Positions 22,721 to 33,912 of a DNA stretch of 64,000 nt are shown here, piece by piece. The DNA lies in assembly GCF_023278565.1 (NCBI RefSeq), contig NC_064677.1, forward strand, positions 5,084,001 to 5,148,000, given 5' to 3'. Source of the stretch: Colletotrichum lupini (lineage: Eukaryota; Ascomycota; Sordariomycetes; Glomerellales; Glomerellaceae). Numbering within the stretch: position 1 is the stretch's first letter; each line of letters opens with the position of its first letter. The notes beneath the pieces were generated by a model. The model had not been told where the DNA came from. It saw nothing but the letters and a program-made list of their open reading frames with translations, and made no database searches. The position numbers were made by a program, and so were the translations under genes.

Positions 22721-25112
22721 GGAACCCGCTAGCTGGAAGCTGCTGACATGATCAACATGAACCATGTTCCTCTCCAGCATATTGACACGGACGGGTACTT
22801 CTGGTCCGCGCCCAGGGCTTAGGTATCATCGTGACGAAGGAACTAGAATTACCAGACGGGAATTACCAGACCTGGGCTCACTGGTTTGACAGTAGGGCGT
22901 TGCATTACAAGCCCAAGGCCCTATGGCCACGGCCCGTTCTGTGCCCGTTTGGCCTGGTCTCGTTGTGTTCGTGCTTGTTGGTCATGAACCCCAACCATCA
23001 TCAAATGGCCAATTGATTAAGCTATGCGTACCTACCTAGGTAGACGTAACATGGAGGGCAATGTGTCGTGACGAGTGAGGTCAGATAGGTATGTAGACAC
23101 TGCAGTCCTCATCTCCTCACTGGCTGGCTGTGTTTGGACGACGACTATGGAAGCATGGGGTGAAGAGGTCCCGGACGACTGCTTGCTTTCCTTTTTCTCT
23201 TTCTCATGCACGTCTCGCAGTTGCAGGCACATCAACTAGGAGTCTTACGACGAAGTTACGAGGTAAGGTACGGTGTACTGTGGTGGTTGTCAAGTTGTCC
23301 ACATGGCCTTGTATACGTACGGATACTTTGTACGGATACCTGATAGCGGTCGGGTATTATATCAAAAACGGGGTGGGAAAAAGAGGGCGAGGCCTGGCAC
23401 TCAGTGGGCACATTGCAGGGTAGGTTGCATGGGAAATGGAAATCTCTAGAGCCGATGCTAGTGCATAGGAGAAAACATGGACAGAGTGTCAATGTCCATG
23501 GCGGGTTTCATGCTTCAAGTCTTCTCGAATCTCCTGTCGCCGTGGTAGCGAGAGTGAGGGAGGCAGGACAGGACTGGGCCATTGGCCAGGCTGGCGGGTG
23601 ATTACCAATTGCACGCACCCATCAACCTCCATCGTCCGCCGAGCAGCCGACTAGCGTCGAGGTCGCGACTTGTATTTGTAGCCTGTAGGGTATCCATAGG
23701 TAGGTGGTTCATGATTGCTCATCGACTGTACAAAGTACATGGCCATGCTTGCAGAGACAGAAGCGCGGCTTTGATCTGTCGTACAAGGCAGACTAAGCGG
23801 GAATCGTCCTCTTCGCCGTGCTTGCTTAAGCACGAAAAGATGGTAATTGTCGCCTTACGCTTCCCTTGAGCAGTTTCTGCTACCAACGTTAGCCCAGTCG
23901 TCTGCAGGAGCACTGGAGCAGAGACGGACGTGGAGTCTTGCTAGTCCCCGGGCCATCCGGGCGGGCGGCCACTTGACGCGCCCATCCCTTGGTACTCTGC
24001 CATGTACCTGCGGCGCCACAACTCTGTGGGAGGGTGGTGTGCATCGGTGACGCGAGTGACCACTTGACGGGCAGAGAGGTACTTGAGGGACCCGACGGGG
24101 CCGTCTGGGTTTTACGGAGGAGTCGTGATCATGGTGGTGCATTCTTGCTTGTCGCTTGTTGGTTGTGGTGGTGGTGGTGGTGGTGCCGCCATTCTGAGGT
24201 GCATCTACAACACTCCATCTGCGGGAAGGGAAAGAAAAAGAGGTGTGAGTGAGGTGGGGGGGAAATGGAAGCTGGGAACTGGCCCGGCCGACACGGCACC
24301 CGCACCACGGGCTCGCGCGTTCGGTTGCTTGGTTGCTGCTTGCTTGCTTGGATGGATTGCTCCTCTCTCCGATTCCTCTCTCTCCTCCGTCTTGCTCTCC
24401 TTCCTTTCCGCCCTTTCCCACTGTTCTCGAGCGTCCAACTCCGTCTGTCTCCCTTCCTTTCTCCGCCTTTCCGCTTCTACCTTTTTCGTGCATCCCTCTC
24501 TGTGCCTTTCTCCCTCCGACTTATCTCCAGTGGTGCAGCGTGCCCTGAGAAACTTGTTAGAAACGTGGAACTCGACCCTTTGCACATATCTGAGCCATCA
24601 AGCCTTTTAGGGGGACGGGAGTCAGAAGAAAAAGCACGATACAAGGGCAATTACAGACAGTACCTGTTCTGGTCTGGTCAAGGTCCGTACCTAGTTAGGC
24701 TGTTTCTGCTACAGTCCCCCACTCTAACGGTAGGGCGAGATACTTCCACCGCCGTGCTCCCTCCAAGTACCTCCGATACGTACACTTGCTTACCCCTGCG
24801 CCATTGCACAGAGTGAGAGTGGGAGTGAGATCCATAAGGTGAGGTGAGGTACTTTATCCAAGCGTGGATAACTTCCATGTCTTGTCTCTCCTCTCCCCCC
24901 TCTCAGTCTTCTCCGAGTCCTCCCCCCGTGCCTCACAAACCCGTCCTGGCCGTCTAAATGGCCGAAGCACTGGCCAATTCATCTACTGCTATGCCGCCTG
25001 CATTCTGCACAAACTGACTGCGCGCACCGCTGCTCCCAGACACACTGAAGGGGGTGACTCGAGGTACCTTACCTTCGCCTACCTACCCACCCCCGTCTGC
25101 CCCGGTACCCAG

Positions 25113-25142
25113 CTGCACTCTGCACTCTGCACTCTGCACTCC
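25113..25142 (+). repeat. Four tandem copies of a CTGCACT-like 7-mer
   Basis: Four consecutive 7-base units lie about 430 bp before the flippase start codon, within the pyrimidine-rich leader/promoter. Confidence 0.85.
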
Positions 25143-25571
25143 CCCCCCTTCACAGCGGGTTTATGGACAACGCTGTCATCAAACACCGCGACAGCGCCTC
25201 CCGGCCCCTTCAGCCAAAATAATTCTTGCCCCCTTCCGACCACTCCCTTTCAATTCTGCTACTCCCTCGCACGAACCACACATCTCGCCCAAGTTCCAAC
25301 CAACACCACCACAACACAACCTCGGACGGACATCGACGACAACGACGACGACGTTACGCTGAACACTCACGGTCGCTCGTTTTCCCTCTCACAATTCATT
25401 CAACAACAACCTGCTTTATTTCGACTTTCGCAATCGATTACCCCGTCCTGGAATACCACGCAACACATCGTCTCCCTTCCCCGTCTGGGACCAACGTTGC
25501 GGCCGGACGTGGCCATACTGGAGGACCACTCGGGTTGATCGGGCTGCTCGCCCGTACACCAAGAGACCACG

Positions 25572-28500
25572 ATGGCGCCCACGAACGAAGAAGGGCCCAA
25601 CGCGGCCCTTGATCCTGCTAACGATCCCGCCAACGATCCCGAGGGTCCCGCGCTGACAACTTTGAGGACGAGATGGGCTACCCGCAAGATGACGATAAAG
25701 AGCAGCAACAAGAAGAGGCTTTCCATCATGCACCGCGCCGGCCACAAGAAACATAACAGCGAGAAGAGTCGTAACTCCGGCGGCACTGAATCTTTACAAA
25801 TCGAGGCCAACACGGCCACTGATCCCGAGGAAGGAAATGGCGGCAGGAAAATGTTCTTCAACCTCCCTTTGCCCGCGGAGCTCCTAGACGAGGAAGGTCA
25901 CCCAAGTCAGCATTTTCCGAGAAACAAGATCCGCACAGCAAAGTACACGCCCATAAGTTTCGTTCCCAAGAATTTGTGGTTTCAATTCCAGAATATCGCA
26001 AACATCTTTTTCCTTTTCCTCGTCATCCTGGTGGTAAGTCGGACTCGAGGTCTTCCCCAATGCATGTTTGAACTAGTTCCAACCCTTTGTAGTTCTTCCC
26101 CATTTTCGGCGGTACGAATCCAGGTCTCAACTCGGTACCTTTGATTTTCATCGTCACTGTCACGGCAATCAAGGATGCCATCGAAGATTACCGTCGCACC
26201 ATTCTGGATATCGAGCTCAACAACGCCCCCGTTCATCGCCTGCGCGGCTGGAACAACGTCAACGTCGAGGATGATAACATTTCTCTGTGGAGGCGCATTA
26301 AGAAGGCCAACAGTCGCTTCTTTGGCCTTGTCTGGCACACAATCGAAAGCATTTGGTCCAAGAAGGCTAGGAAGGAATTGGCAGTGCGCAAGAACCCAGA
26401 AGCGTACGCCGATGCGCCGCGACCCTCGGTTGAGACCCACATCCCCCGAGACTCCTTCAACCAACCCCGATCCAATCGAGACTCGTTTGTATCCGCCCGA
26501 GAGGATATCCAGATGACACCGGTTCCCTCTCCACTTCCCCGTCAGACTCTCGAGGTCCCGCAAGAAGATGACCACAAGCGCGTCAGAGAGTTGATGCAAC
26601 GAAAGGGAGACGTGGTGAACCGCAGTGTACCGGTCAAAGGTGACGCCCGATTTCACAAGGATCACTGGAAAGACTTGAGAGTTGGCGACTTTGTGCGAAT
26701 TTACAACGACGACGAACTGCCAGCTGACATTATCGTACTGTCCACGTCTGACCCAGATGGCGCCTGCTACGTCGAAACCAAAAACTTGGACGGCGAGACG
26801 AACTTGAAGGTCCGACAAGCACTGAGGTGTGGTAGGTCACTGAAGCATGCCAGGGACTGCGAACGAGCCCAGTTCTGGATCGAGAGTGAACCGCCGCAGC
26901 CCAATCTCTACAAGTATAACGGTGCCATTCGTTGGCACCAAACCTTCGAAGACTCATCCGAGCCCGACTTGATGACTGAGCCCATTACGATCGACAACTT
27001 GCTTCTCCGTGGTTGCAATCTGAGAAACACGGAATGGGCCCTTGGAGTCGTCGCCTTCACGGGACATGACACCAAAATCATGATCAACTCTGGTATCACG
27101 CCCAGTAAGCGTCCCAGAATCGCCAGGGAAATGAACTTCAATGTCATTTACAACTTCGGCATTCTCTTTATTCTCTGCGTCTTGACCGGCATCGTCAACG
27201 GTGTCGCATGGGCGAAAACGGACGCATCTTTACACTTCTTTGACTTTGGATCCATCGGAGGAACGGCACCCATGTCCGGCTTCATCACATTCTGGGCCGC
27301 TCTTATTGTGTTCCAGAACTTGATTCCCATTGCTCTCTACATCACTCTTGAAATTGTCCGCCTATTGCAGGCAATTTTCATCTACAGCGACGTTGAGATG
27401 TACTACGAACCCCTGGACCAACCCTGTATCCCAAAGTCGTGGAATATTTCCGACGACCTTGGCCAGATCGAGTATATCTTCTCCGACAAGACCGGTACAT
27501 TGACACAAAACGTCATGGAGTTCAAGAAAGCAACTATCAACGGACAGCCGTATGGCGAAGCATACACGGAAGCTCAAGCTGGCATGCAGAAACGCCTCGG
27601 TGTCGACGTGGAGAAGGAGGCAGCCGAAGCCAGAGCCGAAATTGCGGATGCCAAAATACGTGCGATCGACGGTCTCAGGAATATTCACGACAACCCTTAC
27701 TTGCATGACTCCGACCTGACTTTCATTGCGCCTGACTATGTCTCTGACTTGGCGGGTGACTCTGGTGATGAACAGCAAGTGGCGAATGAGCACTTCATGC
27801 TCTGCCTCGCCCTGTGCCATACTGTCATCGCCGAGAAGATACCCGGATCACCGCCAAAGATGCTGTTCAAGGCACAATCACCTGACGAGGCGGCTCTTGT
27901 CGCAACAGCCCGCGACATGGGTTTCACGGTGCTTGGCAGCTCTCAGGAGGGCATCAACCTGAATGTCATGGGCGAGGATCGATTCTACCCGATATTGAAC
28001 ACAATCGAGTTCAACTCGAGCAGGAAGCGTATGAGCGCAATTGTACGGATGCCTGACAACCGCATTCTGCTCATCTGCAAGGGAGCGGACAGTATCATCT
28101 ATTCGCGTCTGAAGCGGGGCGAGCAGCAAGAGCTTCGCAAACTTACGGCCGAGCACTTGGAAATGTTTGCCCGCGAAGGTTTGAGAACGCTCTGTATTGC
28201 GCAGCGAGAACTCACCGAGGACCAATACGCCACCTGGCGCAAGGAGTATGACGCGGCTGCAGCGGCTCTTGAACATCGAGAAGAGAAGATGGAGGAGGTC
28301 GCAGATCACCTTGAGCGCGAATTGACACTACTTGGAGGCACCGCTATTGAAGACAGACTGCAAGATGGCGTTCCCGATACCATCGCTCTGCTGGGCGACG
28401 CTGGCATAAAGCTTTGGGTTCTCACTGGCGACAAGGTCGAGACTGCTATCAACATTGGTTTCTCCTGCAACCTTCTGAACAACGACATGGAGCTTATCCA

Positions 28501-30261
28501 CCTGAAAGTTGACGAAGACGAAACTGGCGAGACACCCGACGAACATTTCCTCAATATCTTGGAGCAGGAGCTCGACAAGTACTTACAGGACTTCGGTCTG
28601 AAGGGCGACAACGACGACTTGGCCAAGGCCAGGAAGAACCACGAACCACCTGGCCCAACCCACGGCCTGGTTATTGACGGTTTCTCTCTGAAGTGGGTTC
28701 TCCACGATGCATTGAAGCAGAAGTTCCTGCTTCTCTGCAAGCAGTGCAAGTCGGTTCTTTGCTGCCGAGTCAGTCCTGCTCAGAAGGCCGCCGTAGTCAA
28801 CATGGTCAAGAACGGTCTGGATGTCATGACTCTCGCCATTGGAGACGGCGCCAACGATGTTGCCATGATTCAAGAGGCAGATGTCGGCGTTGGTATCGCT
28901 GGTGAGGAGGGTCGACAGGCGGTCATGTCTTCAGACTACGCAATCGCCCAGTTCCGCTTCCTATCGCGGCTAGTGCTCGTACACGGTCGGTGGTCGTACC
29001 GTCGTCTCGCCGAGACGGTGGCCAACTTCTTCTACAAAAACGTGGTATGGGTGTTTGGTATCTTCTGGTACCAAATCTACTGCGACTTCGACGTCACGTA
29101 TATCTACGAGTACACGTACATCTTGTTGTTCAACCTCCTTTTCACTTCGGTTCCGGTCGTCGTTATGGGTGTTCTTGACCAGGATGTTTCGGACAAGGTC
29201 TCTCTGGCTGTACCGCAGCTTTATCGCCGTGGTATCGAACGGTTGGAATGGACACAGACCAAATTCTGGTACGTATGGTCACAGCAGTGGCCCTGATGCG
29301 ATGCTAACTAGGTTCCAGGCTTTACATGCTTGACGGCGTCTACCAATCGGTCATGGTCTTCTACATTCCGTACTTGGCAGTGAGCAGCACAAGCTTCGTG
29401 ACGAAGAACGGTCTGAATATCGAAGACCGAACGCGACTTGGCGCTTACATTGCACACCCCGCTGTCTTCGTCATCAACGCGTACATCCTCATCAACACGT
29501 ACCGATGGGACTGGATCATGATCTTGATTGTAGTCCTCAGCGACCTTATGATTTTCATCGTTACCGGCATCTACACAGCCACCGAAGGGTCAGTGTTTTT
29601 CTATCAAGCCGCCCCGCAGGTATACGCCCAAGCATCTTTTTGGGCGGTCTTCTTCATTGTACCGGTCATCAGTCTCTTTCCCCGGTTCGCGATCAAGGCG
29701 ATTCAGAAGGTCTACTTCCCATACGACGTCGACATCATCCGCGAGCAAGAGCGGCAAGGAAAATTCTCTCGTCTCACGCAGGGCGACGACGCGACGGTTA
29801 TTGGGGAGCAGACGGCGAGTAAGACCCCGTCGAACTCGTCGGTCAGCTCGCGCAAGGGTAAGCATATACACTATGCCAGTGTGGATGAGGACAGAAGGCC
29901 AATCTATCCACCTTCAGTTGCAACACACACGACGCACAACCCGCGCAGCCAAAATGGCAGCGATGGCACCAACTACACGGGCCACCGGCAATCGATGGAC
30001 ATGATGCAAACGCAGTCCCTCGACATGACCCCTCCGATGCGATCCTCCTTCGAACGACCCCGTCCCTCCTACGATCGAGCCCGACCATCCTACGATCGAA
30101 TGCGAGCTTCGATGGACCGCACACGGGCCAGTTTCGAGGCCAGTAACGACTTTACCTCGGCCGCTCGCCTCTCTCGGATAGAGTCTAGCCAGTCTTACAG
30201 CGACCGTTTCCATCCCAGACGACTACGGGGTCTGTCATTGACGAAGAGCGCCAACATGTAG
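25572..30261 (+). CDS. P4-type ATPase, Dnf1/Dnf2-like phospholipid flippase
   Basis: Three exons (25572-26033, 26093-29268, 29319-30261; introns 59 and 50 nt) encode 1526 aa, typical of the fungal Dnf1/2 group. Key motifs are the actuator DGETN (387-391), phosphorylation motif DKTGTLT (Asp619), TGDKVETAINIGFSCNLL in the P domain, and GDGANDVAMIQ (from 1071). About ten membrane helices are visible: two near 130-180, two before the phosphorylation site and six in the C-terminal third. The N-terminal RNKIRTAKYTPISFVPKNLWFQF block is diagnostic of the family. These pumps move phospholipids such as phosphatidylethanolamine and phosphatidylcholine analogues to the cytosolic leaflet with a Cdc50-type partner, supporting polarity and endocytosis. 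The M4 motif, usually PISL, is PIAL here (566-569). The C-tail has SYDR-type repeats. DnfA versus DnfB cannot be decided. Confidence 0.97.
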
Positions 30262-31400
30262 CGGCTGCTCCAGACCCTCGACCGAATCGAATCGAATTCT
30301 CCTTGTACTATATCCGGCCTGGCCCTCCCGACGGGGCCGTATTGTTTCTTTTTGCTGTTTTGTTGATATCCCCCGATGCATCACGATCTGCATGAGCGAT
30401 CTACGACATTCCACCTCTCGCACGCCAGCGACTCGATGCTTTGTCACCCACATACACGCACACACACACACACACACACACGCTCCGTCACTACTTTTTT
30501 CTGTTTGGTTCCAAATTCATTATGTTATGTTGGTAGTTTTATCGTATAGGGATTCCTACTGCGACGGCGTTTTGGGAGGACAAAGGAACGGAAGTCTCGG
30601 AAGGCATTTTTGTGCAAGCTTTGGTGTGCATCCTAGAATTGAGAGGGGGGCGCCAGGAACCAGTCCATGCTGAGGGTGCTGGATGTTCTTCGTCAGACCC
30701 TAGGGCGTTGTGAGTCTGGGCGGACCAAACAATGTGATGGCGCACAGCTCTCGCGCTGTTGACGCTTTTTGTACATACGCGCGAGCATGAGAAGGGAAAA
30801 GATGCAAAAAAACAAAACATAATAGGGGGAAAGCTTGAAGATGAGCCACAGAGACAGAAGCCAAGTGGTATTTGAATTGTTAACAAGACCCATTTCAACT
30901 TTGAGTTCCTTGGGTGTTAAACTTGTGATTCCCCTTAATCAATTGACAGGATGAAGACGAGAAGATTGCGGTGATAATATTTTTTAGACAGTAAAGTTCT
31001 CAGGCAACACGCCTTGCTCGGGGCCTAACACTGTTCTCCATGAGTCCAGTAGGAACTTGACTGGGACACTGGGAAAGTTCAGGTACCGAATGTGTTGCGC
31101 CCTACGGAGTACCTGCTGTGCCTGTCACCCCTGCAGCTAGCCCCTGCCCAATGCCAGATGCAAGTCCCACCACAGCGAGGGCTCTGGCAAGGAACCAGAC
31201 CGGGGCAAGCTCCCCCGAGCTCTGCTGATTTTTGACCAAGAACATCCGATGCGCCGCGACCTCATAGATGGATCCGCTTGGAGGGGGCTCGGTGTTTGAA
31301 CATAGCATCTTCATGGTCTCAGTGCCCACGACGGCAATTGCAGAATCTCTCCATAACAAGCACTCTGGAGATACGCAATTTGACCCGGGTAAAATTCATC
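30262..31400. other. Intergenic between flippase and aldehyde dehydrogenase
   Basis: Holds the flippase 3-prime end, a CA microsatellite, and the promoter of the downstream gene. No coding region is supported. TACGGAGTACC occurs at 31103-31113. Confidence 0.6.
30459..30481 (+). repeat. (CA)n microsatellite
   Basis: About eleven CA units, roughly 200 bp after the flippase stop codon, probably within its 3-prime UTR. Confidence 0.9.
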
Positions 31401-33366
31401 ATGGACGCACAGCTCTTGGATGAGGTCGCCGACAAGTTCAACGCGTATCTCGACGCCGTTCCGTAAGCTACTGCCACCCGAAAGTGGCATCACAGTTGTG
31501 CTCAAGACCTAAAGACTAACTCGACATGCTCGCAATAGGGCCGGAATTCCTCAGTATGTTCTGGCTGCGGCTGCTATTGTGATCAGTATTTTTATCTTGC
31601 GGCTGGCACAGAGCTGTAACGAGGACAAGGCCGTCCCATACACCGTCCCGCCGCCGAAGATTCCCGACGAGCACTCCATTGTCGAAGAGACGAGTGTGAA
31701 GGTATGGCATACTACGTTGGCTAGATCTCCACCCCTTTCTCAAGCTTGAATCAATGGCTGACTGGGCTGTACAATTCAGATCTCCGGCACAACCGCAGTC
31801 CAATGCTACGCCCCGGCCACGGGGCAGTTTCTCGGCTTCATCAACCCCTCCACCCCGGCCTCCATTGACCGCGCCGTCGACGCTGCCCATGCGGCGCAGG
31901 CGAAATGGAAGAATACTAGCTTTCGCGAGCGCCGTCAAGTGCTTCGAACGATGCTACAACACGTCCTCGATAACCAGGAAGCCATCTGCCGCGCCGCCTG
32001 TCTCGACTCGGGCAAGACGATGGTAGACGCACAGCTTGGCGAGATTCTCGTGACCGTCGAAAAGCTCACATGGACACTGAACCATGGCGAGAAGGCCCTC
32101 CGCCCCAGCCCGCGACCTACGAATCTCCTCATGGCATACAAACGAAACGAAGTGCGGTACGAACCACTCGGTGTTGTCGGTGCCCTGGTCAGTTGGAATT
32201 ACCCGTTCCACAACCTTATCGGACCCATCATTTCGAGTATCTTCGCCGGTAATGGTGTGCTAGTCAAGGTCTCTGAACAGACGGCCTGGAGTTCCCAATA
32301 CTTTACGAGTATCGCGAGAGGGGCTCTCATCGCCCACGGCTACGATCCCGCCCTAATTCAGACGGTTGTGTGTTGGCCGCAGACGGCGAACCACATCACC
32401 TCTCACCCCAAGATCTCCCACTTGACTTTCATTGGCTCGCGCCCTGTGTGCCTGAAGGTCGCTGCCTCAGCTGCCAAGTCTCTCACACCTCTGATCGCGG
32501 AATTGGGTGGCAAGGATCCCTCCATCGTCCTCGACTCCGCCGCCAGGGATTTGAAGCGCATCGTTGAAATCCTCATGCGAGGTACGTTCCAAGCTTCTGG
32601 ACAAAATTGCATTGGAATTGAGCGCATCATTGTTACGCCGAAGCTTTACGACCAGCTCGTGGTAACTCTAGCGCCAAAGGTCCAAGGTCTTCGCCTGGGA
32701 CCGACTGCAGACGTGGGCGCCATGATCTCAGATGCCGCGTTTGACCGCCTCGAATCCCTCGTTGAGAAGGCAGTCAAGCAAGGAGCCCGCTTGTTGGCAG
32801 GTGGCAAACGATACATCCACCCAGAGCACCCCAAGGGCCACTACTTCGTCCCGACTCTCCTTGTCGATGTTACCCCTGAAATGGAAATCGCTAACGAAGA
32901 GTGCTTCGGCCCCGTCATGACCATCATGCGCGCTCCTGGCCCCGACGCAGACTCAGTTCTGTCAGTAGCCAACGCGCCAGAATTCGGACTCGGCGCTTCC
33001 ATCTTCGGCGGCGACAACGACCCCGTTCTCCGCGCCGTCGTCGATGGCCTCAACACCGGCATGGTAGCCGTCAATGACTTTGGCGCAACCTACGCCGTCC
33101 AGCTCCCCTTTGGTGGCGTCGGCGGCTCAGGCTACGGCCGGTTCGCCGGCGAGGAAGGACTCAGGGGTCTCTGTAATATCAAGAGCATCTGCGTCGACCG
33201 CTTTGGCTGGTTGGGCGTTCGCACCGCCATCCCCCCGCCCGTAAAATATCCCGTTCCGGATCAGGAGCGGAGCTGGCGGTTTACTAGAGGTGTTGTTGGC
33301 GTGGGGTATGCGCAGAGTCTGGCAGGCAAATTCAGGGGCATTCTCGACATAATGAAGAATGCCTAG
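31401..33366 (+). CDS. MSC7: Membrane-anchored aldehyde dehydrogenase, Msc7 type
   Basis: Three exons (31401-31462, 31539-31701, 31780-33366) encode 603 aa. Residues 27-41 (YVLAAAAIVISIFIL) form an N-terminal membrane anchor, followed by a linker and a full aldehyde dehydrogenase domain from about residue 85. Catalytic features are visible: SWNYPFHN with Asn215, ELGGKDP with the general-base Glu316, and the nucleophile Cys352 in GQNCIGIER. NAD(P)+-dependent oxidation of an aldehyde to an acid is expected; the substrate is unknown. The length and N-terminal anchor match yeast Msc7, an ER-associated protein first noticed through meiotic recombination phenotypes. The gene follows the flippase in the same direction and converges on the DEAD-box helicase gene. 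Confidence 0.95.
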
Positions 33367-33912
33367 TTCACCTTTAATAGCCCTTACGAATATAGAAATG
33401 AAAATGGAGGAGCTTGACTGCTCTGGCTTGCTAGATCTTGCATCATAGTAATAATGGGAGAGGGAAAAGTGAGAGGTTAGAGGCACATATATCAACTTAA
33501 TCAAAAGTATCATGAAGTTTTCATTCATGCCCAGCTTCATTCCTATCTATTTTTATCACTCCGTAAGCCTAAATATATGCTATACATGTGTCACAGAATC
33601 AGGGAACCATATAAACAAGGCCGGCTGTCTTGCTTTCTTTCTCCTGATGGATGTTGTCGGCCAAGGACTTGATTCTGGAGCATCGGACACTTCAAAGTTG
33701 GACTCCCAAGCGCATTAACAGTCTGGAGGCGCGAGATTTGGTATCAAGAGATAAAATGATTCATTAGCTGCGATCCTATTCCATTCTGGCAAACTCCATC
33801 AAAGCATTCCGAATAGACCGCCCCAACTTCTCTCATCTATCCCATCTTATGGTCGACATACCCCGCAAAGAACCCAAACTTTGCCTCTGGAAATGCAGAA
33901 GGTACTATCTAA
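33367..33912. other. Convergent 3-prime intergenic region
   Basis: The 546 bp between two converging genes is AT-richer than its surroundings, as expected for 3-prime UTRs and polyadenylation signals. No gene is seen. Confidence 0.6.

Larger units (their letters stand above)
18445..25571. other. 7.1-kb gene-free divergent region upstream of the flippase
   Basis: No coding region can be supported in either strand; the ORFs of 60-212 codons overlap each other in several frames and are rich in Ser, Arg, His or Pro, as expected from GC-rich non-coding DNA. The region contains a 16-base C run (20379-20394), an 18-bp perfect palindrome (22703-22720), a related 12-bp palindrome (23033-23044), Gly-coding GGT repeats near 24165-24185, and a long pyrimidine-rich section (24350-25560) leading to the flippase start codon. 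It may include a long 5-prime UTR or untranslated transcripts. Confidence 0.5.

Noticed and set aside
23855..24610. Overlapping ORFs of 212 codons (minus) and 175 codons (plus)
   Set aside because: Both are low-complexity (Lys/Glu/Arg/Ser or poly-Gly/Thr from GGT repeats), antisense to each other and unlike known proteins.
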